Shown here: in pieces, positions 1 to 12,289 of the stretch
How the letters are laid out: each line of letters begins with the position of its first letter
How positions within the stretch are numbered: position 1 is the stretch's first letter
Assembly: GCA_036346375.1 (NCBI GenBank)
Contig: CM070502.1
Coordinates: 18,018,924-18,082,923 of the forward strand
Direction: 5' to 3'
Source of the DNA: Guadua angustifolia
Taxonomy: Eukaryota; Streptophyta; Magnoliopsida; Poales; Poaceae
Length of the DNA: 64,000 bases
Made by a program: the position numbers and the translations under genes
Notes under the pieces: generated by a model
Seen by the model: only the letters and a program-made list of their open reading frames with translations
Told to the model about the DNA's origin: nothing
Database searches by the model: none

Positions 1-1360
1 CTTCAAACTATCTTTTAGTGTTTGCAGTGTATGTGTTTTTAAAATCTTGTCTCAACTTTACCATCCTCAGCAGGAGGTCTTCAACCTCATTACGTAGGAC
101 GTCAACAACCGAAAGATGGCGCTACAACTTGTTTCGATGGCTGCCGTTGATTAGGGAAGCCGGTAGAAGTGGTTTATTCGTAGAGCTACAAAAATCGTTT
201 TGTGCCTTAGTTTCTTGCATCTGGCTTCTTAGTGAAGAACAGGGTTGTTGCTTTCCACTGTTGATCTCGATTGCTATAAAAACATTCAGACTATTTTTTC
301 TTCCTCTCTTGAATGAAAGGCAGAGCTCCTGCCAATCTTTCAAAAAAAAATCTTGTCTCAGTTGGTTAGATGCTTCAATTGTTCCTGTGGTTATTGGTGC
401 CACATTACTCTGCATTGCAGCATATCTCCTCCTGCAAAATATGTCAAATTTCAGACATAATTGAAACAAGAACCATAAAATTGAGGTAGGAAGGTAATAA
501 TATTCATGCCTTAGTTCTGAATACCGGCTTCTAGTCATTGGTTGAGTGCTGTGAAACCAGGCCGACATTTGGACAAAACAGGCAACATAAACAGATACTG
601 CCTTTTACTGATTACAATTTTGTCCATCTAGCTGTAACTAGTAACTTAGTAATGAAAATGGCCAACCTTTGCCAAAAGTAGATCACTGGCTTGCATTCCT
701 TTCTCTGCTGCATTCCTGGTGTTTGGCAAGCAAACAAATTAGTATAGCTTAGACTGCGTTAATCCCAAACCATAAGCTCATAAGACTTATACATAACATA
801 ACACAATAGCTCTGTAGCTCGGTAGAGGTCTTGCTGGGCACCGATGGCCCGCGGCTCCAATTTTTTTTCCGCCTTTTTTTTTGTGAGCACACAAGGCAAA
901 AAAAAAGAAAAAAAAAAGAAGTGTTTGACGGGGAATTCCAACCCAAGCTTTGGAACACACAGAGTCTTGACTCAGCCCTTTAGACCAACTCAGCCATCTC
1001 AAGAAATTAGTTAACATGGCATGGCATCATAGCTCTTTAACACAAGCACTTGAGCAACTACTGTCATCATCTAAAAATTTTATGGAAATATTAGTGATGC
1101 GTTAGGACCTTCCACAAAAGTTTTCTAAAGTCGTTTGAACCCATTTTCATTCGGTTGAAATTTGTCAAGTTTTGGCAATTTCGCACGAAATTCAAATTTT
1201 GGCTAAAATCTTGGAAATCCGGTCCAAAAATTCGGTTTGAATTTCGGTCCCCTCCGAGATATAGTCCGAAAATAAAATTTGTAACCTTGGTGGGGTGGAC
1301 ACAAGCATAACCAGGTTGAGGGTCCAATGGGTGACACCGATTTTGATATTTTGCGCCCCC
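1..1360. other. Unassigned left flank, possible exon remnant
   Basis: On the minus strand a 148-codon open frame (122-568) with mixed, non-repetitive amino acid composition could be an exon of a host gene running in from the left edge. I do not recognise it and see no domain. From about 1090 to 1360 the sequence is a run of similar GAAATT/AAATTTTGG words typical of grass intergenic repeats. The stretch ends at the target duplication of the solo LTR. No confident gene is called here. Confidence 0.25.
922..1003 (-). pseudogene. Degenerate tRNA-Leu-like sequence
   Basis: Read on the minus strand, this 82-nt stretch has a D-arm-like block (GGCTGAGTTGGTCTAA), a CAA triplet where the anticodon should be, and a T-arm-like block (GGGTTGGAATTCCC), followed by a long T-rich run. 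The order and length fit a tRNA-Leu(CAA). The anticodon stem and the acceptor stem pair badly and the T-loop lacks the normal GGTTCGA. It is best read as a decayed tRNA gene or the head of a tRNA-derived SINE, not a working tRNA. Confidence 0.35.
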
Positions 1361-1917
1361 TGTAACATCCCAAAATTTGGCTAATTTAAATTTTATAATT
1401 TATTTTGAATTTTTGAGAATTTCTGGAATTTCTAAAATTAATCTTTATTTGGAAATTAATTAAATAATGAAAATTTTCAACAAAATATAAATGAAAATAT
1501 TTTATTTGAGTTCAAAATGTCCTAAAATATTTTCTGGAATTTTTCTAGAATTTTTCTGATATTTTATAAGCCTCAATTGATTTAAATGAATTTTTTGAAT
1601 TATTTTTATTTGAAAATCCGAGGAAAAACCAATGAATAGTTTTGGGCCCGCCCACTCTTCGTAGGAGCCAACCGCCTGCTCCGCCAAACCCTAGCGCTGG
1701 CTGACCTCACCGTCCGATCCACATCGCACGGCTGTGAGGTGCCCGTGCCGTTTCACCGCCCTGCGCCGTCGGATCGTCGCCGCGTGTACGCGTCGGATGC
1801 ATCCACGTCGCTTCATCTTCGGTTTCCGGAAGCGCCGCCGCCAAGCGTTACCGCTGAAGAAAAACGCCCGCCATTAAGCCGGCAAGTAACTCTTCCGCTT
1901 CGTTAGCCAGCGCATCG

Positions 1918-1924
1918 TATAAAG
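1918..1924 (+). promoter_or_regulatory. TATA box of the solo LTR
   Basis: TATAAAG lies in a GC-rich stretch followed by a pyrimidine-rich leader, where the U3/R boundary of an LTR is expected. The call rests on motif and position only. Confidence 0.4.
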
Positions 1925-2416
1925 CACTCTCTTCCGCGCATTTTGAGACCTTTCACCCCTCCCGAGGACCACCGTAGTCTCCGCACGCACTCGCCATAGT
2001 ACCGAGACACTCCGCCGCTGTTTGCGCCCTCTCCGGTGACTCTCCGTCGTCGTCGTGACCACCGGAGTAATCCCCGCACCGTGACGCACCCGAGGAGTTA
2101 CTTCATCTCGCCGGAGCTGCTCTGGAACGCCGTCGCTTTGGTCGTCTTCTTCATCTCCGACGAGGACCGAGCCGCCGCGACATCACCGCCGAGCCAAGCT
2201 TCGCCAGCCGTTCGATCATCAACCGACGCTCCAGATTCGTCCACGTCATCACATCGACAGTGAGTCTCATCTTCTAACCTTGGCCGTTAGATTTAGATCG
2301 TGTAGTCCATATCTTGCCACGTATCATCTTTAATCACAGCCGTTAGATTGATTTTGATAGCGTAAGATTGAATCACTTTAGGCCGTAGATCTGTGGATGT
2401 GCGGTTAGGATAGCGC

Positions 2417-2977
2417 CACGTGCCCGAATCGGGACTGCCCACGTGTGCTCATAGTTGTGTTTAATCTTAACCTTTGGATTTCGAAGTGAACGACTTAGAT
2501 TTGCCCACGCGTCGCGCATCTAGAAGGCCGTGTAACCGTGCATGATGTGCAAATCAGATTTAATCTTGACCATAGAAATTTGAATGGACGGTGTAGATTG
2601 CGCCAGCGACTTTGGCCGATCTGTCTGCGGCCGACGTGTCGGCGAAACCGAGCGTCGCCAAGACACGCCGATTGATCGTAGCCGTCCGATTTAGATCCGG
2701 TGGCTGAGGTGAGGCCACGTGTTAAGTTTAAACCGAGGCGTCGCTTAGATCTCAACTGTACGTTTTAAATCGGACGGACGAGATTCGATCGAGCTTTCGG
2801 TTGATAGTTCGTCGCCACGTGTCGCAACAAGATTGCGCCACGTGTCCGCACCGCAGTAATCCGAATCGAAGCATCGCGTCGATCGTGGCCGTCCATTTTG
2901 AATCGGACGGTTGAGATTAGATCAACCTCTCGGTTGATAAAGTGTCGACACGTGTCACGATCAGATCATGCCACGTG
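2417..2977. promoter_or_regulatory. Cluster of seven CACGTG G-boxes in the solo LTR
   Basis: CACGTG occurs at 2417, 2440, 2716, 2816, 2839, 2949 and 2972. Most are embedded in GCCACGTGTC/G, the ABRE/G-box core bound by plant bZIP and bHLH factors. They alternate with repeated words of the type GGCCGTCCGATTT, so they belong to a diverged internal repeat of the LTR. They lie downstream of the predicted TATA box. Confidence 0.45.
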
Positions 2978-5035
2978 TCAAAAGATGACGTCATTAGTGG
3001 GGCCCACATGTCAGTCATGGCACTGTGGATGCTGACGTCATGTTTGCGCATTAATCCAATTTTCTTTAGATAAAATAATTCGGTGAAAATCAAATCTAGT
3101 GCTGACGTCATGCTGACGTCATATTTCCGAATTTCCCGTATAAAAATAAATAAAGAAATTCGGTTTATTCTTTTTGATTTATTTTCAAACTTCAAAAGGC
3201 TATAACTTTTGCGTTTTAACTCCGATTTGAGTGATTCCAATTTTTAAAAAATTTTAAAATCAAGATCTACTTATTGGTGAATTTTATTGAATTTTTAGAG
3301 ATGAAATTGTTCTCTATAAATTGTATTTATTGCGTGTATATTGATTTTGATTAGACGTTGATCTGCCGGAGAGTGTCGAGGGAGGATTTTCAGAGCAAGA
3401 CCTAGCCTCGGAGCAGGATCAGCAGCTTTTTGAAGGCAAGTTGTGCTTTGACCATGTTGCTCCTAAGTTTTGAAAATGTATTTTGTTTCAAACTATGCAT
3501 GCTAATTCAACTAAAAATGGATTTAAATATTTTGGGTGAATTAGCTAAACAACCTAATTGTTATTGTCACCTTGTTATTAATATTCGTATGCCATGATTC
3601 CTTGATAACCTAAGTGGACAATACTAGTTAGTTGTAATGACATGCCAACACGGGAGGCTAGACCGTGAATAGTTGCTTAGCTTCGCAAATATCATGAATA
3701 CTCTTTTTGAATACAAAAGCAATATTGACTAAAGAAATAGTGAATGTATTTGATAAAAGGTGGAATGTGTTGGTAATGATGTTGGAATGTAGAGACCTGT
3801 GTGGTTCTACATGAAAGATGATTATGGGCATGTGTTGCACCGTTAAATAACTTGGGGTGGATATTGATTTAGACTGGGGCAAGTGGACCGAGGCTTTGTG
3901 CCAGGTGGGCCTTCGTGGCATTTGGGGGGGATTTGAGTGATGTGAGGGCTGTGTGCCAAATAATGAGAGAAGGATGTCTTGCCTTGGTCAGTTAAGGACC
4001 TTACCATGCAAGCCTTTGACCTGAGTCTCTCGTACAACCACATGTCTGAATGGGAAGACCTAGTTTAGTAGGATTTTGATGTCTTACCTTTGATACCTTG
4101 GGGTGGCGATTACAGGGGTAATCATGCGGAGAATCTTGCTGTGCTTGGCTTGGTACCCTATCCAGCGGTGTTCGCCGGTCCTATACTTGACTCTGAGTGA
4201 GGAAGTGATAGTGAAGGCAACACGGAGAGGTTCTTAGGCTAAGATAGAAGTCTCAAAAGCTTTATTCTAAGTAATCGCCTTTGTGGTGTGCTTGTTGTAT
4301 CTTGTGGGTAAAGTGTACAACCTCTGCAGAGTGTTAAAAGCTGTTGAATAGCCGAGTCCACGGTAATGGACAATGCTCGGGATTACAGATCAAGGGGTAG
4401 TGTTTAAAAATAAAATGGGGTGGAAGGCTGTGTGCCAAGGTTAATGATGAAAGTTGATTAGGGACTATGGTGACCAAAATTATGTGGAAAACAATTTGAG
4501 AAGTGTATTATATTTACCGGATTTTGATGCTTTCAATCAAAATTAATAATACTTCAAAATATTGATGCAATGCAAAATAACCAGTTGAACCATTCCTTTG
4601 TAACAAGCCATGCATATAGTAATAGAACTGCATTCTGTGCATGACTTGTTGAGTACGGTGTGTACTCACCCTTGCGGACAAAATTTACCAGAAGAGGAAG
4701 CAACACCTGCTTCTGAAGACGAGTTCATCGAAGAGCCAGTGAACTAGGGAGCAAGCCTCCGTCAGGGTGCCTGTGGCGAAGATGGATCACCAAGATGTTT
4801 ACTTTCCGCTGTTAAACTATTTACTCTGATTATTGTAAGCCCTGCGTGGCAAATTATTGTAAGGGACCATAAGGTCATACAACTCGTTTATATACATTTT
4901 GAAGTATTTATTTGTTATTCCGCTGTGTATGATGTGATACTTGAACCCTGTTTGGCTGTGTGCACTAGCGTGATCCTGGACTAGTGCGGAATACACAGAG
5001 TGTCTGAATTTGCAGATTCAGGGCACGACACCCCC

Positions 5036-5389
5036 CAACCTCCCCTTTTGTTAATTTCTGGTGAGGCACGACATGAAATTTTCTGTATGTGAAACACCAA
5101 TATTATGTACCCTATACGTAGCTTATTCCTAGTTAGGGCAATCAAAGCTATAGTCCGCCTAAGATCGAAAGTCCATGAGAATTCACTCAAAAAATCACAA
5201 AAATCTGATTTAACCAAAATAGGCGGCCTAGCTTTGATTGCATCGCACTCCTTGACCATGTTCCTAGTAGTATTGCAAAACAAGGAAACTTCAAGGCCCT
5301 ACTTTCAAACATGTGTTTTCATCTTGTTGAGAAAATATGTAATGGTTATACAAAGTTCAATCGGACACAAAAAATGAATCAAGAAATGT
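5036..5389 (-). other. Distal 3' flank of receptor kinase copy 1
   Basis: This stretch matches 62651-62830, the 3' flank of receptor kinase copy 3, and stops at base 5389. The match resumes at 17190, on the far side of the CACTA element. It was therefore once joined to the sequence 3' of the copy 1 stop codon. A 127-bp insertion (5134-5260) separates it further from the copy 3 version. No gene is present. Confidence 0.8.
5134..5260. mobile_element. 127-bp hAT-like MITE with 8-bp target duplication
   Basis: TTCCTAGT stands on both sides (5126-5133 and 5261-5268), and the paralogous flank near 62700 has a single copy with no insert, so the ends are fixed by an empty site. GCAATCAAAGCTATAGTCCG near the left end is mirrored by an inverted GCAATCAAAGCTAGGCCGCC near the right end. 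An 8-bp duplication fits hAT. There is no coding capacity. Confidence 0.8.
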
Positions 5390-5459
5390 CACTACTAGAA
5401 CAAGTGATTCTTGCCAGTCCACATCGGCATCATCGCGGATGTGGACCTACTTAATCTAA

Positions 5460-5830
5460 GTGGCGATGATAGTCGGGACTATCACTCGGGATATAAACCG
5501 GCAGTGATAATCACTATCACCGCCGGTTTATGCTTACCAACCGGCAGTGATAATTATTATCATTGCCGGTTCATACCTTCGAACCGGCAGTGATAATAAT
5601 TATCACTGCCTATTATCACTGCCGGTTATTATTTACAACCGGTAGTGATAATAACTGTCACTGCCACATTTTCAATAATATCCGACAGTGATAAGTAACT
5701 ATCACTGCCCAATTGTTATCAATATCCGACAGTGATAACTAGTATCACTGCCCCTTTTTTCTTGTTAACCGGCAGTGATAACTCTGTGCCCTATTTTGAT
5801 ATCCAAAACTGGCAATGATGGGTTTTTTAA
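5460..5830. repeat. Left subterminal repeats of the 11.8-kb CACTA
   Basis: About ten copies of a CCGGCAGTGATAAT-type word occur in alternating orientation, many as back-to-back pairs that can form hairpins. In the En/Spm family such repeats bind the TNPA-type protein that brings the two ends together. Spacing is irregular and the outer copies are the most diverged. Confidence 0.8.
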
Positions 5831-6041
5831 ACCTTTTTGCATATATATTTGTTGCAGTATATGTTGTAGCATGTATATATATTGTACAGTAGATGTATTC
5901 TGTACGGTATACGTTGTGCATAATAGTACTGAAGCATCGCTAAAGTGTAATTGAAATACATTGAAGCATCATAATATTTAATTATTACATTGTTCATTCA
6001 CTTTTGAAGCATTACATTGTGCATTCACAATTGTTGGCATG

Positions 6042-8829
6042 TCACTTAAGCGACAAAGGCTCGTGAAACTCGCCCTTCGGATTGATAATTTCTCGAATGA
6101 TGAACCCAACTGTCTGCTCTTGAAGGGCATCAATTTCGTGGTCGAAGCATTTCATTGTGCATTGCTTGACGCTATTTGTCATGGGAGAAGTTGAAGCATT
6201 AATTAGTGTCATCGTCTTTATAAAGAAAAGTACAGGTCAACATGTAATGATCGATATACCAGCTTGCCGTTGTAGTCCATACTGTCAGTGATGAATGCGT
6301 GGATATGTGTCATTGCGTAGTATCCACATAAATTGTTCCCTTGGGGTTGTTTCAGGCATGGAAAATCGATGTGTATTCTAAACTTTTTCGTGTATGGACG
6401 ATGCCGTTGGCTCTTCCTGCAGTATTTTGTGTACGCCGTGTTCATGGTTTCGAGTAGTCATTAAAATTAATTAGGTGCAATGGAATGGAAGATTACTGGA
6501 ACAATAATGCAACGACCGAGTTTACCTGTCTAGCAAGTCTGTTAATTCTTTGTACTTGCTTGTCAGTTTCCTCATTGAGTCCAAGACAGTGATGTTGTTT
6601 TCGTTTAACATGATGACAAGGACGATCCAGTGAAAACTGCAGAAGCCAATTAGTCGTCACATAGTGTTGTGCATCAAATATACGAGACTAGTAGGCAGGG
6701 AAACACGTACTCAAAGTTGTAGGGTAAAAGTATGTAGTCCTTGTGTTGTAGCTTTAGCAGCGCCTTGAGTACGTACGCCTCAACATCATTCATTGTTCTT
6801 GGATCTATAATAAGTTTGCAGTTGACAAGGTCCGGGTCCAGGAATCCTATCTTTTCATTTTTGTCCGCTCTAAGTGTCATTGTCTCCATTCTACGTAAAA
6901 AAAGAAGTCATACCCTAAGTTTAAGAGTACGTGAATATACAACATGAGTTAGACAAGAGACTTATAGAGTCCACATTCTTAATAAGACACGTCCAGGGCG
7001 TCTCGTTGGTAGAACTGATATAGTTCTAGGTGTTCTACCCAGAAAACGCCGTCATCGTTGTGAAGGTCCATATCTTTGTATTTGACAGGGAAAGCATCAT
7101 TTTTTGTCTCTTGGACATACCGCCGGTACCATTGATGTAGACGCCGGAACTGTGTGGTCAGTTTGTCAACCTTATTTGGATGCACCAAAGCTTCCCCGTT
7201 AACAAATGGCCACTTTAGAGGTGGCTCCTGCTCTTCAACACTACTTTGGCCTCCAGCAACAACTGCTTTACCACAATCTTCTTTAGATTTCTTCCTAGAG
7301 ATGCAATCGTAGTCTGATAGTTGGCTATGTTGAGGAGCTTCAGTTGTCCGTCCTGTCTGTTTAACCTTCACTAAGTCCAAGAAGAAATCCCGTTTGGCAG
7401 TTTCAATTTCAATCTTAGCAGGTGGTGGCGCCTTCTTGAAGCGCTCTTCTACAGTGGCGCCTACTTCTTCTCTTGTTTCTTCTTCGGACATTTCATATGG
7501 TCGTTTCTTGCTAAGAGTTTTGGCTTTCACAGATGACGAACTTTCCCCCCTGACCGTGTAGAATGTTGAGATCGCGATGCTCTTTAGCTGCCTTGTGGCA
7601 CTGGAGCAGGAGGAGTTTTCTTGGGTGACGGCGAAGGAGGAGGACTTTTCCTGGGTGGCGCTGGAGCAGGAGAAGGAGCTTTCTTCGATGACGCCGGAGG
7701 AGGAGGAGGACTGTTCCTAGTAGGAGACTCCGCCTCGTCATCGTTATTAAGATCATCGTCGTTATCATCTTCTGAGGTAAACTTTACATAGCGCTTGCGC
7801 CACGCGATCAATGTGCCGATGCTTTGTCCAAGATTATTTTGCCCCTCCTCGCCCGGGATCTCAACCTCCACTTTGTGGTATCTGTCAACCACGCTGTCGA
7901 CTGACACTCTGGCGTATCCCAGGAATTGGCGGTTATGCAACATCCGCCTCGTTGCATGGCCAAGCCATCCTTCACCACCTTGATGGTAATGTTCGCCGGC
8001 AAAAGCAGCACTCTAACGTGTCGGCTCTATGATTTTGTCCACGGAAAACTACACGCCGAGTCCTCTTGAGGAGGGTTAGCGGGCGCTTTTTTTGTGAACC
8101 CGGCGGGACTTTGGTCTTTGGTGACCTCGTCATGTGGTGACGTTTGCTAAGGACCTTTGTTACCATTTCTCACATCATTTTCATCTGTTCTTCAAATTCG
8201 ACTTCCCTTCTGTGCAGCCGGTCTTCTATTTCTCGTACACGTTCATCCAACTGTTGTTGTCTGGATTTCTTTGGTCGCTTGTACATATAGGCATCCTCTG
8301 GGAATGCTGCTTTCCAAGGCACCAAGCCAACCCCTCTGTGCGACCAGGGTGCTCCTTATTACCCAAGGCACGTGTTAGCTCATCGTTCTCCCTTCTTGGC
8401 GGGAAGGAGCCCTGAATAGTTTTGGAGTGGGCATCTGCGATCTTCTTGAGATTTCCTCGTCTTTTAAACCTTCGCTTAAGCCGCCATCATCCGACAGAGT
8501 AGCTCCTCATAGCGGCCAAGATGCCGATCTTGGGGTCATCTCGGACGTCATGATAATAACTCCACTAAGTGTTATTTGTTCTTCCGTGCATCCCACTTGG
8601 GTACTTTCCTCACGTAGCCATCGGTGCCTAGCACATGGGGGTAAATGTTCTTGTCCGAATTTGCCTTGTTTTGCTGGCTGATAGCCTGGGCTTCATCAGA
8701 TTTCTTATATTGCTCGAATTCATTCCAAAATTGCTCTAACCTCGGGTATCTATTAAAATCCAGCCTTCGATCCTTCTTGACATACTCCTTATTCAGCTTT
8801 GTCTTCCAGTTCTTCCATGCAGATCCCAT
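6042..8829 (-). pseudogene. CACTA second gene: Transposase_24-like plus Ulp1-like C48 peptidase
   Basis: Read from 8829 downward. An N-terminal exon (8572-8829) has the aromatic and charged pattern of the Transposase_24 (Ptta/En/Spm) family (WKNWKTKLNKEY, YPRLEQFWNEF). A proline/serine-rich, then acidic linker follows (7584-7943), and then a basic exon (6979-7530). The C-terminal part is an Ulp1-like cysteine peptidase: HW at about 6620 (catalytic His), LDS about 20 residues later (Asp), a Q-x-x-G-N-N-LCGYY block at about 6325 (Cys), and an ending of the type FIIREIINPKGEF before a TGA at 6042-6044. All three catalytic positions are kept. Small introns are needed to join the pieces and at least one exon junction is unclear, so the gene may be broken. 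The family cleaves SUMO-like conjugates; its role in transposons is unknown. Confidence 0.65.
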
Positions 8830-9579
8830 AACGCTTAGTGCACATTTCCTAGCAAGCTCAAGCGATCTTGAAAACTAAAACTTATTTGTCAACTCTGTCC
8901 ACAATGTTTGCTTGATGTCATCGGAACATCTGACGGGAATCGCTACGACGTGTCCATGATTTGTAGATGATGGGCACATTATCTCTAGCTAGGACCCCGC
9001 ATGTCGTCCGATATGGGCCAAGCAATGACGCGGTATAGCCGGTTCTCCGACTACATTAAGCTCAACTATCACCTTCGTTCACATGTGCGCATCTTCTTTG
9101 GGACCTCGCCCGGCCATGGCTCGGTGCACTAGATGTCTGACTCTGCATTTTGATTGTTTCATTAGTTGTTTGGCTCTGCTCTAATTTCATCAGGAAGCAT
9201 ATCCTACGAAAGAATCCTAATAAAGACTTACCTCATGTACATTTGTTGCCTCGACTTGTTCCAGGTTGAGGAACCCTGTCGGGCTTTGCTCTGGGCTTTG
9301 GTCCATGGGCTCAGCGCCATCCGGCACTTGTCCATTGTGAGAGGCCATGTGTGGCAAGTTTTCTAGAATTTTAAATTAACAAAATCATGAGATGAATCTT
9401 CACATATATATCAATGTTGTGCATATATAAGGCGTAATCACCATTTTGTCATGCGTTAGATAATCTTTATAGCGTACGCATATATATATTAATGGTCTAA
9501 ATTTCAAAATCTTAATCGCATGGATCGATCCTACGGCAACCTACTTTCGTGGACAGAGGGAGCAGGTAACAAAGAACAT

Positions 9580-9930
9580 ATACAATTTCACATATACTTG
9601 TACATTTCACATGATACATATACAATTGACAATTCACATATACTTATACATTTCACATATACTTACACATGATACATATACAATTGACAATTCACATATA
9701 CTTATACATTTCACATATACTTACACATGATACTTATACAATTGACAATTCACATATACTTATACATTTCACATGATACATATACAATTGACAATTCACA
9801 TATACTTATACATTTCACATATACTTACACATGATACTTATACAATTGACAATTCACATATACTTATACATTTCACATATACTTACACATGATACTTATA
9901 CATTAGAAAAATTCACATGATACATATACA
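9580..9930. repeat. AT-rich tandem repeat, period about 60 bp
   Basis: About five copies of a unit containing CAATTGACAATTCACATA and TATACTTACACATGATAC run head to tail, with period close to 60 bp and one shorter unit near 9740-9784. It is non-coding and lies inside the CACTA element. Confidence 0.75.
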
Positions 9931-10734
9931 TCTCAAAATGAAAAAATTCATATATTCTTTAGAATATTATTGCTTTGTAATAAAAATAATGAATCATTCT
10001 TATTCCACACTAATATGATTTTCAAAAATAAAATAAGGTTATAAATCCACAACTAGTATGTTAGTAGTCTATTACACCAAAAAAAAACAGCGATTATTCC
10101 ATGTATCAACCAAACCGTCACCTCGTGGCCTCCTCGATATCTGGGATGCTCTCTGGCGACCATGCTTCTTGAACTTGCGAAATTTGGTCAAGCTAGCGAG
10201 GACCTTCTCAGCGGTAGGCACCTAATGCTGGCGATGGACTCCCTACAGCAGGTAGGTATTGTTGCGTTCTTTGGCCGTTCTTGAGCCGCCGGCAACATGG
10301 GTGTCGGCCGTTAGAAAGATTAAAGCTGACTTGACCGGCTCAGGAGGATCAGAAACATGGCTACTTGAGGAGACATCGATATCTGGAAGCGAGCCACGAA
10401 TGACGTGCTTGATTGATTATTTTTATTAAGCAATAAGCAATATTCTAAAGAATATATGAGTTGGGCCCCTGTCTCTTGGGCGCCATTACTGCTAACTATT
10501 AATTGATTCGATACATATACTTGTTGTTATCGATGCTAACGACACATAAAGATACATATGGCAATAGATCACATAAAGGCAACATTATGTCATTCATATA
10601 ATGAATCATGACTACTATGGCAATATGGAGGTAATTATGTATGATTGCTCTCAGTTATTGGGTTTGAATGAAGATTAGAACCTTCATCTCATCACAAATG
10701 GGCAAAACAATTAATTGAGTAAATAAGGCCTTAA

Positions 10735-11240
10735 ATCATCACAAAGCAATAGCATCGGCCAACCCTAGAATCATCACAGAGCAATATCATCGAGAACCCA
10801 AGAATCATCGATTGTCAATGCATATTAGTCTACCAACTTAAGGCCTTATTTACAGAACAATTATCAATATCATCGAGAGCCCTAGAATCATCACAGAGCA
10901 ATAGCATCGGCCAACCCTAGAATCATCACAGAGCAATAGGCATCGGCCAACCCTAGAATCATCACAGAGCAACATCACAGAGCAATAACATCGAAAACCC
11001 TAGAATCCTCACAAAGCAATAGCATCGGCCAACCCTAGAATCATCATAGAGCACTAGACATCGGCCAACCCTAGAATCATCACAGAGCAATAACATCGAG
11101 AACCCTAGAATCATCACAGAGCAATAGCATCGGCCAACCCTAGAATCATCACAGAGCAATGGCATCGGCCAACCCTAGAATCATCACAGAGCAACATCAC
11201 AGAGCAATAACATCGAGAACCCTAGAATCATCACGAGCTT
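10735..11240. repeat. 35-bp tandem repeat, about 14 copies
   Basis: The unit contains AACCCTAGAATCATCACAGA followed by GCAATAGCATCGGCC, repeated head to tail with small length changes and two truncated units. It lies inside the CACTA element between the second gene and the central subterminal block. The short frames across it (for example 10962-11165) only translate the repeat. Confidence 0.85.
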
Positions 11241-11519
11241 CTTGGCGGGGAGGGGTCGCCAGCGAGGAGGCACCGCAGGAGGCCGACGCCGGGAGAATCG
11301 CCTCGGAGAGGCGGCGTGGGGAGGGTCGCCAGGAGGAGGCACCACAGGGAGGGCCGGCGCGGGGAGAGTCAACGTCGGGGGGAGGTGCTACAGGGGGCGA
11401 CGGCGGGGAGGGGTCGTTGCATGGAGGGCCGGCGCGGGGAGAGTCGACGGTGGCTAGGGCGCCAGAAGAACTCCAAACGAATTGCGAAATGGCTAAGTGC
11501 GGGAAAGAAAACGTATATA

Positions 11520-11970
11520 TAGGGAGGATTATTACTGCCGGTTCAAAGAAGTGAACCGGCAGTGATATATTATCTCTGCAGACTTTTTATAGACCTGGCA
11601 CTAATAGTACAACATCACCTTAGGTTCATAAATGACCGTAATAGTATATATCACTACCGGGTCATAAATGCCCGGCACTAAAAATAGGGCATTTATGACC
11701 CGGCAGTGATATATAACTATTACTGCCGGGTCATTTATGAACCGGCAGTGATGTTTCCATAGTAGTGCCTGTGATATTCCATAGTAGTGCCCGTGATACA
11801 TATCTATTACTGCCGGTTGGGAACTATGACGTGGCACTGATGTGTTTTATTAGTGTCTGTTCACGTTTGTCAACCGGCACTGATGTTCCCTGCCACCCAA
11901 GTGAGCTGTTGTGGCAGAAGTGGCGCGGTGGCAAATGCTACCACGGCAAGTACTTTCTGCCGCGGTAAGG
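11520..11970. repeat. Internal block of CACTA subterminal repeats with TIR-like ends
   Basis: Several CCGGCAGTGATA and TTATGACCCGGCAGTGATAT words occur here in both orientations, of the same kind as at the ends of the element. At 11752-11767 and again at 11776-11789 the sequence ends TTCCATAGTAGTG, the inverted form of a CACTACTATGGAA terminus. These look like termini of another CACTA copy now buried inside the 11.8-kb element. No partner terminus facing the other way was found. Confidence 0.65.
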
Positions 11971-12289
11971 AAAATTGGCACACCTGTTTTCTCTAAGTGT
12001 CATTTGTATTTCCTGCATTTGTTTGTAAAAAAACCCAAAATAAGAGCTATTTAGGGCTTCATACAAATTGCTAATTTATTTGTAAAAAACCCCAAATACA
12101 AACATTGGAATTTTATTTCAAATTTCAGCTATTCCAAGATTTTGCTTTGGACTTCATAGAAAAACCAAATTTTATGGATGAACTTTGGAAGTTGTATGGA
12201 AATGAAATTGGTAATTTCCCTTTTTTGTTTTATTTAAAATTTCAGTTAATTAGGAATAATCAATAAAAACTTGCTCTTACTATCTCATC

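Larger units (their letters stand above)
1361..5030 (+). mobile_element. Solo LTR, 3.67 kb, with CCCCC target duplication
   Basis: The block begins TGTAACATCCCAAAATTTGG and ends GGGCACGACA, the TG...CA ends of an LTR. CCCCC flanks it on both sides (1356-1360 and 5031-5035), a 5-bp target duplication. There is no internal coding region, second LTR, primer-binding site or polypurine tract, so it is a solo LTR left by LTR-LTR recombination. A TATAAAG box lies at 1918-1924 in the GC-rich middle. The block at 44712-50210 is a second member with matching start and end. Open frames inside (for example 2036-2263) are not genes. LTRs this long are usual for Ty3-gypsy elements, but the superfamily cannot be proved from the LTR. 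Confidence 0.85.
8830..11520. other. CACTA interior without a recognisable gene
   Basis: Between the Transposase_24 exon and the central subterminal block, 8830-9570 may hold further 5' exons or leader of the second gene, but no domain is visible. From 9580 to 9930 there is an AT-rich tandem repeat, and from 10735 to 11240 a 35-bp tandem repeat. 11241-11470 is very GC-rich and purine-biased, resembling a translated low-complexity segment. No further gene is supported. Confidence 0.5.

Noticed and set aside
10751..11235. CRISPR-like regular repeats
   Set aside because: Units are contiguous without unique spacers, and the genome is eukaryotic. It is a minisatellite inside a CACTA element.
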